A DNA stretch of 64,000 nucleotides from Heliopora coerulea (Eukaryota > Cnidaria > Anthozoa > Scleralcyonacea > Helioporidae). The notes beneath the pieces were generated by a model. It was not told the origin of the DNA, did no database searches, and worked only from the letters and a program-made list of their open reading frames with translations. Location: contig JASJOG010000061.1 of the NCBI GenBank assembly GCA_030142905.1, forward strand, positions 620,001 through 684,000, read 5' to 3'. Numbering within the stretch: position 1 is the first letter of the stretch; every line of letters starts with the position of its first letter. Below, one piece after another: positions 11,064-22,395 of the stretch. The position numbers and the translations under genes are program-made.

Positions 11064-12725
11064 ATACCTCGCCGGTGAATAGTGTCTTTTGCGCTATCAG
11101 ATTGGTTCCTCTATTTCGGAATATCCTGCACTATTAACCTCCGAAAAAAACAAGATGACGTCCAGTTTTGTTTAAGTGACGGAAGAACAACGTCTTTTTA
11201 ATGAACGAAGTCGGCATGCCAGACAACATCAACACAGCAACGAAATTTAGCAATTAAGTATTCAAAGATTTGTATTTAATTTACTTTTTTAGCGATAAAT
11301 ATACTCAGGATGTGTTTCAAAATGTTTTGTTTACATATGATGAGTGGGCGACAAGTCGACATTTCGTAAAATTGTTTTAAAAACTTTAAAAAATATATGT
11401 GAAAACAATTATGCGAGGTATACGCTAAAACGATTATTTACCTCAGTGTCGATGAATGGTGTAGATATTTACCTCTACTTCGGTGAATAATTGTTCTATA
11501 TTTAAATACACCAGTGTACATGCGATCGTAGTAATTTCTTGGCATGTGAATTTACCCTCACAAAGGACCTTAGATCTACCCCTGCTTGCTGTCATGTACA
11601 CATGCGCATCTTGTACCATGTAGGAATATTACGATTTTGGGACAAATATAAATGTCCAGCATAAAGGACGGAACAAATACTGGGCATTAATATTTTTCCT
11701 TAGATTATGATTCCCACCTGGTTCTTCACTTGCGATTATTTTAAAGAGAATATCACCTTTTTAAAAGTAACATATTAACAACTCACTGCTTCTCCAGCAT
11801 TTATGGCCATAGTGATATCACTGAACTTTCTTTTTCACGTTGGGACTTCGCCATCTTAAGTTCGCCCTTCATCAGCTTTAAACTTCTTTGACGAGAAGGC
11901 CTTCTCACAAATAAACAAAAGCCGTCTTATAACGTTAACCTAGGGTCTTCCCACTTTCCTTACTTTGATAATAGATATAATTTGTAATGCAATCGCTTTA
12001 ATTCATTTGCTTTACTAATTTACAAGGCATATAAGTTCAGTTTTATCACTGTATTACCCAGTCTGTGATGATGCTCTGAGATTGGGACGAAACATTAGCG
12101 ATGTACAATGGTACATAAATCTTAGGCTAAGTTTGTTGGATATGTTCCGAGTTCTTTCTGGGCTCTGATTTTCCTTATACAAGACCATTGTCGCTTGGTT
12201 TTCCAGTTGCAACTATATACTATCTGTTTTCGTTTTCTCTCGGCTGAGTTGCTATTTCTGAGACCTTTATTAAAATGTTGGTTTGTCTGCTACTGCGTTC
12301 CGACGACATTTATAACCAGGTAAGAACTCTTTCTGATCCGAGATCGTCTTATTCGCTAGGGCTGTACCTAAGTGATAATTCGCTTGGGTCAAATTCTGCT
12401 GAAGACGTCCCCCAGGGGTAACTCGTCTACGGTAAGAATTAAGGTTAGGATTAAGGTTAGGATTAGAATTCTTACCGTAATTGTAACCCTAATCCTAATC
12501 ATGACACTCGCGATAACTCTGAATCTTAGAAGTATTGACATTTCAGGATTATTTTGAATCTTAGGTGATAGAATATCAGGTAAACAGACACTCTTAATTT
12601 TTCAGTCCCAGTCTCCACACGGTAACCTGGTTTCAATGGTTACGTTCTAATGCCGACCCTCTTCAACACACTCCAAGCTTATTACACTTTAATAATTGTG
12701 TTCCGGTACTATCAGTACACAGCTA
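11064..12725. other. No gene; telomere-like words at 12435-12505
   Basis: AT-rich, with no recognisable coding sequence. At 12435-12505 AAGGTTAGGATT units meet CCTAATCCTAATC units head to head around TCTTACCG, a small inverted patch of degenerate telomere-like repeats. Confidence 0.35.
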
Positions 12726-12727
12726 AA

Positions 12728-12754
12728 CGAGGCACTTCAGCAAGAAGTGCCTCG
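12728..12754. other. Short perfect hairpin
   Basis: CGAGGCACTTC and its exact complement are separated by a 5-base loop (AGCAA). Function is unknown. Confidence 0.5.
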
Positions 12755-12964
12755 ACTGGTGCAAAGTCGTCAACTAACGGTGAGAAGTCGAGACATTGAT
12801 TTAACATTATGTTGAGCTTTGCAAAATATTGTTGAATCCTGAAAAAAAAATAGAACAAAATTTTTGTTCCTGAAAACGCGCCATAAAATTTTGCGTCCAG
12901 TCAAGCGCCCGAGTGGACCCACCCACCTGGATGTGGCACTGTTCAAAGTGAAATAATCGGAAAG

Positions 12965-13870
12965 GTCTGAGTATTGCCAAAATGTAAAGAATACTTTTCT
13001 AACGTTTCGAGCGAAGGCCCTTCGTCAGAGAGAAAACGTGAAGGGATCGAAGAACGCGGAATTTATATGTAAGCATGGTCACGTGACAACAAATGGCCAA
13101 TCAGAATGGAAAAATGAAAACAAGTGGTAATGAGATAGTAGCTCGTCACTCACCTAAAATATCACCGATCAGCAAACCGGGTGGATGTGTCAAAAACAAT
13201 ATGGGTGAGTGAAAGCTAAACGCAAAAGAGCTGACAAGTTATTGTTTACGCTCACCTGTGCAAAGCAAAAACAATAGCCACACAGAGATTAAGTAAAAGA
13301 AAAACGTTCGTTGAGTCCGTGAGGGTGAATGATTCCAATTTTAAAGATGGGACGCTTTTCCTGTCTTTTGCGACTATTATTACCGCCAGAAATTTGGGAG
13401 ATGGCACAAACTTTCGTGTCCGACAGGTTTGTCGACGTCTCCATTCCTTACGGAACGAAGATGTTCGGCAAATCTGTCGGAAAAGCGTCTTCCTGTTTCT
13501 CCAACGTAGAGCAGACCACATCTACTGCACGAAATGCAGTAAATGAGGTTGGAGATACATGTCAAACAATGTCGAATAACAAAATTAGATTTTGGCCCCG
13601 AAATGCATGTAGAGGCGTTGAGAAAAGAACACGTGTTGCAGCTGGTCCGGGAACAAGGAAAAGTACCCGCTGGCGCCGAAAGATTTTGCCGACTCTAAGG
13701 GCGCTATGAACTAAGCTATCCCGAATGTTTTTATTACGTCGGAAAGAGACTAAAGGGTTGTTGGAGAAAATATAAGATATTTCAGGATCATTCTTTAGAA
13801 TATGAAAATTACGGCGAATGATATCCGTAACTTTGTACAGTAGTTGAAGGGATGAAATGTGAGTACTAAT
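12965..13870 (-). pseudogene. Penelope-like element, 3' part (RT end, GIY-YIG domain, terminal repeat)
   Basis: The minus strand from about 13860 reads through a Penelope polymerase C-terminal stretch (NPLVSFRRNKNIRDSLV), then a linker, then a GIY-YIG endonuclease start at 13565-13380: YCISCSRCGLLYVGETG followed by DRFAEHLRSVR. The CxxC before the YVG motif is typical of Penelope endonucleases. Frameshifts interrupt it, and the sequence continues in another frame (CAISQISGGNNSRKRQEKR) and ends near 13250. The 3' untranslated part leads to a hammerhead motif at 12999-13030. The RT catalytic region and 5' half are missing. A second copy in opposite orientation adjoins at 13871-14505. Confidence 0.85.
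12999..13030 (-). ncRNA. Hammerhead-type ribozyme motif in Penelope terminal repeat
   Basis: On the minus strand: CTCTGACGAA, then GGGC, loop CTTC, GCTC, then GAAACGTTAG. The CTGANGA and GAAAC core boxes are both intact, and GGGC/GCTC can form stem II with one G-U pair. Penelope-like elements are known to carry such minimal hammerheads. One extra A after the first box departs from the textbook core but recurs in most copies here. Confidence 0.65.
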
Positions 13871-14505
13871 GGGATTTTATCTTCAGAAACTGATTCCAAA
13901 CGTTATTTTAATGTATCCGAACGGGGAATACCAGAAGCACTTTGAACAGCAGTGTCCAAAACATGGGTTGGCTAGCCAACCTATCTCGCTCGACATTTTA
14001 ACAGTGCCAATCATTCTCTTTCGGACATTAAAGTTTGTGCCATCTCCCAAATTTCTGGCGGTAATAATAGTCGCAAAAGACAGGAAAAGCGTCCCATCTT
14101 TAAAATTGGAATCATTCACCCTCACGGACTCAACGAACGTTTTTCTTTTACTTAATCCCTGTGTGGCTATTGTTTTTGCTTTGCACAGGTGAGCGTAAAC
14201 AATAGCTTCTCAGCTTTTTTGCGTTTAGCTTTCACTCACCCATATTGTTTTTGACACACCCACCTGGTTTGCTGATCAGGGATATTTTAGGCGAGTGACG
14301 AGCCACTATCTCATTTACACTCGTTTTCATTTTTCCATTCTGATTGGCCATTTGTTGTCACGTGACCATGTTTACATATAAATTCCGCGTTCTTCGACCT
14401 CCCACGTTTTCTCTCTGACGAAGGGCCTTCGCTCGAATCGTTAGAAAAGTACTCTTTACATTTTGGCAATACTCAGACCTTTCCGATTATTTCAGTTCGA
14501 TTTCA
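13871..14505 (+). pseudogene. Second Penelope-like 3' end, opposite orientation
   Basis: The plus strand shows RHFNSANHSLSDIKVC, then CAISQISGGNNSRKRQEKR and FKIGIIHPHGLNERF, a frameshifted GIY-YIG C-terminal part closely matching the neighbouring minus-strand copy. The 3' untranslated region also matches (CCTGATTGGCC-type words, CACGTGACCATG) and ends in a hammerhead motif at 14413-14444. The two copies thus form an outward-facing inverted pair of about 1.5 kb. Confidence 0.8.
14413..14444 (+). ncRNA. Hammerhead-type motif, core damaged
   Basis: CTCTGACGAAGGGCCTTCG is followed by CTCGAATCGTTAG. The GAAAC box reads GAATC, which should impair cleavage. Otherwise it equals the 12999-13030 copy. 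Confidence 0.6.
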
Positions 14506-15227
14506 ACATTGCTTACGCAGCATTCTATTTTTATTTCATGATATGGCACTGTTCGTCCTGGTAAACCTTTTAAAAGCGAGTACTCTTGTATTTTACTCCG
14601 GCCAGACGATTTAAAGTAACGATTTTACTCGTAAAGGGAGACCTCCAGTAACGAAAGTGTTGAAAACTTAACACTTTCTCCACTAACGACAAGTGCTCTG
14701 CTGTTTAACTCAATTAATTACTCAAGTCGACTCAGTTATTTAGTTTACTGTCAGTGTTGAATAATCTCTAGATTTTCTGTTCATATTATTTTGAAAATGA
14801 CTGTAAAATACAAGAACCAAACTATTGGACATCCTCATGAAGCAGTATTGATTTACCGAGAGAATTCCTGTTGTATGGACTGTATAATAGCGCTGATTGC
14901 AGTTGACTGGATAACTAAATTGATTGAACAGTGGTACCGTAACTTAAGTTGCATGTTCAAGTCCTTCTGAACTCAATAAATGTTTTAGCTACTGTAACTT
15001 AAGCAGTGTAGAATAATCATGAAAATTAAGTTACAAACCAATCAACACTTGATCGCAGTCCCACAATATTTGCTCAAAAATTAGTTTGAGTAAAACTTCG
15101 ATCTGTACGATTTGGTGCTGACTGGCTTTGCCAGCTAACAAGTGTACATCATTAAAGATCAACCAATAGACACATAATGCAAAAGTATTTTTAACATACT
15201 GTTAGACTAATTTATATTATTATCATT
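14506..15227. other. No gene seen
   Basis: AT-rich; no coding or repeat structure that I can support. Confidence 0.3.
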
Positions 15228-15620
15228 GGTTCGTGTAGATGTGGATGATGGTATTTTTATCTAACAAACTTGAGAGACACTCTTGATTAATCCAGATGGT
15301 GAACAGTAAATGGTATGTTGTTTGCGTTATTATTTTGAATGTAATTATCACTTTTATCACAATTATCAAATCACGATAATGTATTATAATGTATTGTAAT
15401 ATAAATAATGTATTGTTACTGTTGTTCTCACTTTCTTCATCATCATAATCATAATCATGATCATACTGTAGTTGTCATCATTATCATCATCACTATTGTT
15501 ATCTGTCATTACGACTACGCCTTTCAATGCCTTTGATTTTTGCTATCATAGACATTGTTAGTGATCATCGTCGTTTTCATCATTTTATTGTTGTTATTTC
15601 CCGTCTCGTAGTAATTATCA
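15228..15620. repeat. Decayed paralogue of the 4305-4389 exon plus ATC-rich tract
   Basis: GTTCGTGTAG, GATGATGGTATTTTTATC and ACACTCTTGATTAATCC follow the order of the 4305-4389 exon with stops and indels, and as there they are followed by ATTATC/CATCAT low-complexity DNA. This points to a duplicated segment shared with 4260-4900. Confidence 0.45.
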
Positions 15621-15684
15621 ATTTCATCGACATTACCCGCTATCACAGATGGTCATTGAATGTTTGTCAAGCTCAAATTAGCCT

Positions 15685-15806
15685 TGGAAAGACGATTTCT
15701 GAGTCCCAGGCGGGGATCGAACCCGAAACCATCTGATGACCGATGAGACGCTCTAAAGATTGAGCCACTGATACTCAGATGGTGAGCTAAGGTGCAAGTT
15801 CGACAT
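15685..15806 (-). repeat. tRNA-derived SINE (B family), minus strand
   Basis: The minus strand has AGTGGCTCAATCTTTAGAGC (A-box) and GGGTTCGATCCCCG (B-box), flanked by CTCACCATCTGAGT upstream and GGGACTCAGAAATCG downstream. The same cassette recurs at least seven times in the window. The D- and T-arm regions are tRNA-like but the anticodon arm pairs poorly. Confidence 0.7.
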
Positions 15807-15952
15807 ATGTGCAGCCTGTCGGGCAGTCCCGATATCTTCATAATTCTGTTAAGTGCAGCTGATATTTGGAATGTGAGAGGGTGAAGATATTCATGTATGT
15901 ACGTCGGACGTTCGTCACGCAGGAATTAGCTTAAAAAAGTCAAACAAATTCT

Positions 15953-16066
15953 GAGCTCCAGATGACGATGAAGCCTGTAACCTTCTGATGACCGGTAAAA
16001 CGCTCTAATCATTGAGCTACTAGGACTTAGATGGCGAGCTAAGGTGCAGATTCCACATTCGACAAC
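15953..16066 (-). repeat. tRNA-derived SINE (B family), minus strand, diverged
   Basis: The minus strand reads TCGCCATCTAAGTCC, then TAGTAGCTCAATGATTAGAG, then TCATCAGAAGGTTACAGGCT. The B-box is altered. It lies about 150 bases from the previous copy in the same orientation. Confidence 0.6.
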
Positions 16067-17374
16067 TCTTAGATGCTTGACGTCTTAAGGTTAAGTCATC
16101 ATTTTTTATTGTTATCATTTCCATTTTTATTTTCGCCCTCCGCATTTTCGTTCCCATCATTCACATCAACAGTATTATTTTCATTATCCTTGTCAATGTC
16201 ATCGACCATATGTAATAATAGCCATTATCTTAATATTCTTTTAGGTAATAGATACAATATGAGCGGCCAATCTGTATGGGATTTACAAGGCGTGCCATAG
16301 TAAATCCCATACAAATCGAACGCGAATATTATATCTTTCTTAAAATACGAATAGATTTAAATGGGCATGTTAACCGGTTATTTTGAAGTTTCAGTAAATT
16401 TTAACGTAGAAAATCGAAGGGAGAAGTTCATAATTCAAATTAGTATTGTGTATCCGATTTACAGCATACTAATTAGGAGCCAAAACTTTTTGTGTTCTCT
16501 CCGTGAATTGTTAATGAGTTTTCCCCTCGCCCACCGCGCGGAGCGCGGTACGAGGCTACTAATCTCGACGTGCGTGGAGTCCCTTTACACGCGTGATCAC
16601 TTTGGGAGGCCATCTTAGTATCTGGACAATTTATGAGTTGAAACAGGAGTTTCCAAAGTTAGCTCCTTGGAATAAGCATTGGCCAACTGTTCTTTTGTTG
16701 CAGCAACGCTGTCTTGGTTCTTCCTGATAAATATGAACAAAAGACACAAGGGAACTCGCTTGCTGTCGGGACATTTGCTGAGCGACTAAGTGTAAACGAT
16801 ATTCTTCGCTGAAGTTGAATAGATGCTGATTTGTATAAATCTCGAGACTTTTCGCGTTCTGGTTACCACTTATCTGAGCTGCACAATCACAGGTACGTCT
16901 GAATCGAGTAGCTTTGAAATGCAAGTTCTGCGAACGGAATTGTTTTGAGCAGTTTTCAAAAGTGGCTTCCCGACTTCATTCTTCCCCAAGGGAGACTTTT
17001 TGTACCAAATATTATCGTCGACCGGTAACCTTTGAGGATGCTCCAATTTTAAGACGAAAAGCCTGGCCATATAATAAAAAGCCTTTCTTTAAAGCAACAC
17101 GAGTGAAAAGTTTGACTGGAAAACGACTCGAAATACCTCAAGATCGCAACTAATACAGGGTCTTGATACGAACATCTATTGTTTAGCAGTAGAATTGTCA
17201 GAACGGATCCCCTGCCATTCATTAAACCATTCAAGATTATTCTCACAAAACGTTTTGTTTTAATAAAACTTAATCGAAATTTTAATCATAAATATGACGA
17301 CAAGCAGTTTAAATATATGCTATGTAGGTTGTTAATTTGAGGCCGAATTGTGCGTGTTTTTTATTATTATTATT
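16067..17374. other. No gene; ATT/CATT low complexity at 16090-16240 and a hairpin at 16274-16312
   Basis: GTATGGGATTTAC and its exact complement are 13 bases apart (16274-16286 and 16300-16312). Overlapping ORFs on both strands at 16631-17153 show no recognisable domain. Their basic residues (for example RVKSLTGKRLEIPQ on the plus strand) are not enough to call a gene. Confidence 0.35.
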
Positions 17375-17755
17375 TTATTCCGTTTTCCGGTTATAGTAAG
17401 GACGATTTTTCTGACAAGTTGGAAAATTATCTGTTACTTGGATTCTCGAGCGATATTTTGTTACATTTTTATTCTCAGCACCCTTCCCGGTGTATGACGT
17501 TTCTCGCATCTGTCAATCTAACGAAAACTCTAAAAACAAAACGCCCATGCAACCACACTCACGTATGCTTGGGTGTGTTATACAAAAATGTTTCAATATT
17601 TACATGCTCGACAGAATTTGTTAGTGTCCAAATCTTGTGTTTTTCTTATACTGCGTACCCTCTTCCAGTTATAGTATGGAGGATTTGTCTTTTTGTCAAT
17701 TTTGAAAAATTATCAATGTTTCTTGAATTCTCGAGAGATATATTGGAAGGGTAGG
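17375..17755. repeat. Two-unit tandem duplication, about 280-bp period
   Basis: The block near 17375-17460 (TCCGGTTATAGTAAGGACGA, then GATTCTCGAGCGATATT) recurs at about 17658-17750 (TCCAGTTATAGTATGGAGGA, then AATTCTCGAGAGATATA). It is an old duplication; the 134-codon ORF spanning it is not convincing. Confidence 0.5.
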
Positions 17756-18128
17756 TGAGGGGTTGTTGCGTGCACGTATTTCTAGTTTAAGTGTATTTAA
17801 ATTAGTCTAACTTGTCTTGTTTTTGTGGTGATAGTTCAAGAGAGTTTTCTTGCAAGAACAAGGCTAGTTAGGGTAATTTAATTGTAAAAATTTTGCAGAA
17901 AGTCAGCAATAAAAGGTGAGGTGCAATGAATGTCATTTCCAGTACTTTTGGCTACTTGTTAACTCTTAAGCGACGGATTATTTTTGAGGTGTTTAAGGTC
18001 GATCCACTTTGCATGCAGTTCTGCGTGCTATGTTCATTGAAAACCGACAGTTATGTCCTACATGAAAGACAACTGGACTATTCTGCGAGAATATAGCAAA
18101 AAGTAACCCACTCATAACCTTGGGGCGT
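17756..18128. other. No gene seen
   Basis: Flank of the hAT insertion; nothing recognisable. Confidence 0.3.
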
Positions 18129-18136
18129 GGGTGTAG

Positions 18137-20699
18137 TAGGGTTGGGCGATATTTAAAAAATCATCACACGATTATTGTCAAGGAAATTATCGCGATATTC
18201 GATAATATCGCGATAAATGTAATAAAAACATTGACCGCATTTTTCAATTTTAATTAATATCAAAACATTGTAAGCTTATATATAATCTTATTATAAACAA
18301 GTAAAACAACCAGTTAAAGTAATATGAAGGGCCTTCAAAGGCTTCTTTTAGTCTGATATTTACTATTCAAGTTTACATAAACCTGAACTGTCCATGCATT
18401 GTCTACTGTTCGAATGACTCTACTTTATTCCAGGTTTTGTGAAAGGAAAACTAGATTATTAACATGTTGTGGTTTCAACCTACTACGAAAAGGATTTACA
18501 ATAATTCCTCCCTTGCTGAATACACGTTCTGATGGTACACTTGTTGCTGGAATACAAAGATACTTTCTGGGCATTATGGCAAGAAGAGGAAAATATATAC
18601 AATTGTTTTTCCACCACAGAAGCGGATTACTATCCGTCTCTATACATGGTTGCTCCAGATAGTTATTCATCTCTTTTTCCACCCTTGCTCTTAGAGAAAG
18701 TTTTTCTGGATTGGAAACATTTGACTTTGGAAGCTTATTTAAAATAGCAGTCAAGCCTTTTGCCTTTTTTGGCGGTGGGGGTTCCAGTGATTCTTGTTGT
18801 TGAGGTTGGTTAGTTAAAGAATGATCACTTGACTCCTCTTGATGTTTCTGCACCATTTCTGTCAATAAGTTAGACTTGACTAGATCTGTGTCAGCAACAT
18901 AGTTCACTTTGAATCTTGGATCAAGAAAGCTACATTTATCAATAACTAAAGATATTACCTCTGATTCATAGCGTGAAGAGAGATTATCTGAAATAGCCGA
19001 CTTCATTTGTACTGAAAGAGGACTACCTTCATCTTTATCTTCACAGATTTCCATCACATGCTGTAAGAGCGGTCGGATGGCAGAACAGGTAACCTCTTTC
19101 TCTCCCGATAAAGCATCTGTTAAGTATGATAGGGGTTTGACAAGTTCAACGAACATCTCCAGCACTGTAACATCTGCATCGTTAAGCATAAGGCACCACG
19201 ACTTTCTATCTTCGAGAAGAACAGCTGACAACGCTTGCTGCTTTTCTAATATTCTTTCCACCATGTCATAAGTTGAGTTCCAACGTGTGGTAACTGCACC
19301 AAGAAGTTTGTGTTCTGGAAGACCCAACTGACGTTGCTTCTCGTTGAGATCCCTTTTCTTCTTCCAGCTTCGACAAAATGATGCTACTAGAGCACTGCAT
19401 CGTCTCACTGCCTTTTGTACTCTTTGCATCTCTAGGCACTTGTTAATAGCGAGGTCTAAACAATGTCCAAAACAACTCAATCGCAACCAACCATGTGAAT
19501 GAAACCCAGCGACAAAATTACTGCCATTGTCCGTTGTAGTAAGGACTAGCTTTTCAGTTGAAAGGTTCCAATTGGTCAATATATCATTGATGGACTCAAT
19601 AATATTTTCTCCAGTATGATCTTCAAACAAGGGCACAGTCTCAAGGCAAATTGATTGAAGTTCCCATGAGGAATCAATGAAATGAACTGTATAGCTCAAG
19701 TAAGGATGCGTTGCTCTGCTGGTCCACAAGTCTGTTGTAGCACAAAAAAAGTCAATTTGGCTTAGCTTAGGATTAACCACTGTTTCTTTTACCTGATTAT
19801 ATAAGCGTGGAATTTCTTGGTGTGAGAAGTGCTTTCTTGAAGGGAGCTTATACCTAGGGTTTAGTTTGGCAATCATCTTTTGAAAACCAGGTTTTTCAAC
19901 AGTGTATAATGGCTGCATGTCTTTCGCTAAAATATATGCTACTGCATGATTCAGCTCTTTTGCTTGGCTACATTTGGGATCGTAATGAGTTGAGCGCTTA
20001 ACAACAGTCTCAAGTGTTGATTGCTTACTTTGACTCCTTGGTGCTTTGTTTGCATTGCAATTTCTTTGACTTGCTTCTTTGTATTCTTTGGGGTGTTGAT
20101 CACGAAGATGAGTAAACAAATTTGTGGTGTTGCCACTTTTACATTGCACTGACTTGCGACATATGTTGCAAACGGGACGATGCTCTTCTGATGGTATTGC
20201 TACCCCATGTTCGTCTGCCTTTATTCCAAAAAAGTCCCATGCGGCGCTCTTTGTATTTTTCTTTTTAACAAGATTTGTTTCGGTCACTTGGTTGTCCATT
20301 GACTCCAATGCAAAACAGTAAAGCGTTAAAAAACGTACGTTTGACCAACGTTCACTGTTTCCGCTGGCACAAATGCCGTGGGCACACAGCGCAAGCAAAG
20401 TCGGCAATTTGATTATTCAGCGAATTAATACATAACTACTATTGGTAGCATTCTTTAAATAATAGTGGGAAACACTCAGAAAATAGTTTTAATTCTTCTT
20501 AAAATTATATTTTTTGGGAATTGAAAGAATTTTAAAAAATTTTATAAAAGTTATATACACATGGGAAGCAATATCACGATAGTCATCCAGCATGACGATA
20601 ATTTCGATTTATCGTCGCTCAAATTTCTACCTTCGATACGATAATCGCAGGTGAAAATATCGCGATAAATCAATTATATCGAAATATCGCCCAACCCTA
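18137..20699. mobile_element. Complete hAT transposon
   Basis: The terminal inverted repeats read TAGGGTTGGGCGATATTT on the left and end GAAATATCGCCCAACCCTA on the right. An exact 8-bp direct repeat, GGGTGTAG, lies on both sides (18129-18136 and 20700-20707). Subterminal ATCGCGATA palindromes are present near both ends. The 2563-bp element carries one long transposase gene on the minus strand. Perfect ends, a perfect target duplication and an open frame together suggest a young, possibly active copy. Confidence 0.95.
18425..20299 (-). CDS. hAT transposase (ZBED-like), full length
   Basis: A 624-residue protein from the ATG at 20299. The open frame continues about 36 codons upstream without another ATG, so this start is chosen. 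An N-terminal BED zinc finger (about 17-72) has C44, C47, H64 and H69. The DDE catalytic residues of hAT enzymes fit D190 (in TTDLWTS), D257 (in TTTDNGSNF) and E591 (in SVPSERVFS). The CxxH between them is C276/H279 (CFGHCLDLAIN). The C-terminus is the hAT dimerisation region (LLWWKNN through NNLVFLSQNLE). It cuts and pastes the surrounding element, recognising the TAGGGTTGGGCG ends. The stop TAA overlaps a minus-strand AATAAA at 18429-18424. No frameshift or internal stop is present. Confidence 0.95.
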   Translation of the reverse strand: MDNQVTETNLVKKKNTKSAAWDFFGIKADEHGVAIPSEEHRPVCNICRKSVQCKSGNTTNLFTHLRDQHPKEYKEASQRNCNANKAPRSQSKQSTLETVVKRSTHYDPKCSQAKELNHAVAYILAKDMQPLYTVEKPGFQKMIAKLNPRYKLPSRKHFSHQEIPRLYNQVKETVVNPKLSQIDFFCATTDLWTSRATHPYLSYTVHFIDSSWELQSICLETVPLFEDHTGENIIESINDILTNWNLSTEKLVLTTTDNGSNFVAGFHSHGWLRLSCFGHCLDLAINKCLEMQRVQKAVRRCSALVASFCRSWKKKRDLNEKQRQLGLPEHKLLGAVTTRWNSTYDMVERILEKQQALSAVLLEDRKSWCLMLNDADVTVLEMFVELVKPLSYLTDALSGEKEVTCSAIRPLLQHVMEICEDKDEGSPLSVQMKSAISDNLSSRYESEVISLVIDKCSFLDPRFKVNYVADTDLVKSNLLTEMVQKHQEESSDHSLTNQPQQQESLEPPPPKKAKGLTAILNKLPKSNVSNPEKLSLRARVEKEMNNYLEQPCIETDSNPLLWWKNNCIYFPLLAIMPRKYLCIPATSVPSERVFSKGGIIVNPFRSRLKPQHVNNLVFLSQNLE

Positions 20700-20707
20700 G
20701 GGTGTAG

Positions 20708-22078
20708 GTGGACCGGTACGGGTGGGATCCTGCAGGGACTCTGTTCCCGTGAACTTACCGTCTCCTTGAGCAGGGTAGGGTGAAGCAGCAGTGATGGGGG
20801 CTGCTTTTGCTCGCTTGTTCTATTTTGTAAACCATGTTATGACTAACGAGTTGGGAAGTGTGCTTGGTCGCTTGATTTGTCAATTTGTTATGGATGAAAA
20901 CCTGAACAACGAACATACGGTCGTTGGCTGACAGTTGAGGTTTATTGTATTCTTGTTTTGTTTTTTTTTTTCCTTTTTAAAGGGACTTCTTAGACATCTC
21001 TGAACACAGAAGAATATGTGTTATATAAGATGAGATTTTTCTGTGCTGACAACAGTGTAGACGATGGTGTCAAGACTGAAGGTACCTATAATTTAGACTT
21101 TATTTTTATTTTGAAAATCACAAACCAAGGCAGTTTGTATTTTAACCCTTAAACGCACCGACGTCTCCTTTTGCTGAGTTAAAGTGCAGGGATAGATTTA
21201 GGCGGTGGCGCACCAGACGTGGACCTTCGTTTTTTTGATTAGTTGTCCTGTGACTTTTTGCTCGATTACAAAACACAAACATTGAACATGTTGACTACCA
21301 AGAAGACTGATGATAATTTTCAAAGAGAATTCGAACAAACAGCATAGAAAAAAGAGCAAGTAGGAGAAATTCAAGTTCAAAAAAACACCGGAAACGACTA
21401 TGGCATAAAAATTCTTCCACTAAAACGCCACACCTGGGCACGAATTTGTAAAATATCATTTTTGCCTTCCTTCATTTCTCAAAATTCTGTGTTCGCCCCT
21501 GAAGAATCTAGTGTTAGACGGAGCAAACACTGTGGAAAAGTAAAAAACCAAATGGTGGAAAAACTGCTGAACTTGAGAGCGGAAAAATCCCAGCACTTGC
21601 CTCCTATCCCCTTCCTCCTTATATTAACCACATCTAGTAACTTTAACCGCGCCATTGCCCCACATTCCCCTAGACTAATCTCCTAACTTCACGTTTTCAA
21701 AGACACACACATACAAACACCAAAACATCATAAGTGGAGTCAAGACGGCTCCTGTTAAAACCCTTTTGGTGCTATTCTTGTACGTAGGGGTGGACAAACA
21801 ATCCAACCTATTTTTGAAGGTGACATACCATGACACAACTTGGATCCAAATACTTGATTTTAGACATTTATGTTTTCAACTTTTTCAAAAAAAGTTTCCC
21901 AATGTGTAATAGAATGAAAGTAAATATAATCATCATGTTAAAATTCAAGTATTTACACTCAGGTACAAAGCGCGGTAAGCCACCCACATCCTTAGTAGGA
22001 GATTAGATAGTGTATGTTAACAAGGAGTTTGAGCTAGGGTGTGGCTCACGGTATGGGTTAGGGTTGGGGTTAGGATTA
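20708..22078. other. No gene; telomere-like repeats at the right edge
   Basis: Short unrelated ORFs only. From 22040 the sequence is GGGTTAGGGTTGGGGTTAGG, a degenerate TTAGGG-type tract that resumes at 23524 on the other side of the pogo-like element. Confidence 0.35.
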
Positions 22079-22395
22079 TACAGTGGAACCCCGTTAATAC
22101 GACCACCGTTGGGCCGAAAAAATTTGGTCGTATTAACGGGGTGGTCATATTAAGGGGGTGGATCAGATACGTAACAAATGTTTTTTTTAAATGACGTCAT
22201 GGCAAACGGAGTCAGATTTCAATTTGCATAACGCTAAAACCACAAAATAATCCACAAATAAATTTTATTAACTGAACACAACTCAACAAAATTAACCAAA
22301 TGAGATGAATAACCTTGATAATAAGCCCCTATATTAGTTATTTAAATTTCTTTAGGTTAAAAAAAATCTGTAAGCTTCCGTTGGTTTTTCCGACA

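Noticed and set aside
13252..13521. Basic Arg-rich ORF as an independent gene
   Set aside because: It is a frameshifted segment of the Penelope GIY-YIG region.
16631..17153. Overlapping ORFs on both strands
   Set aside because: No domain, no codon or splice evidence, and both strands equally open.
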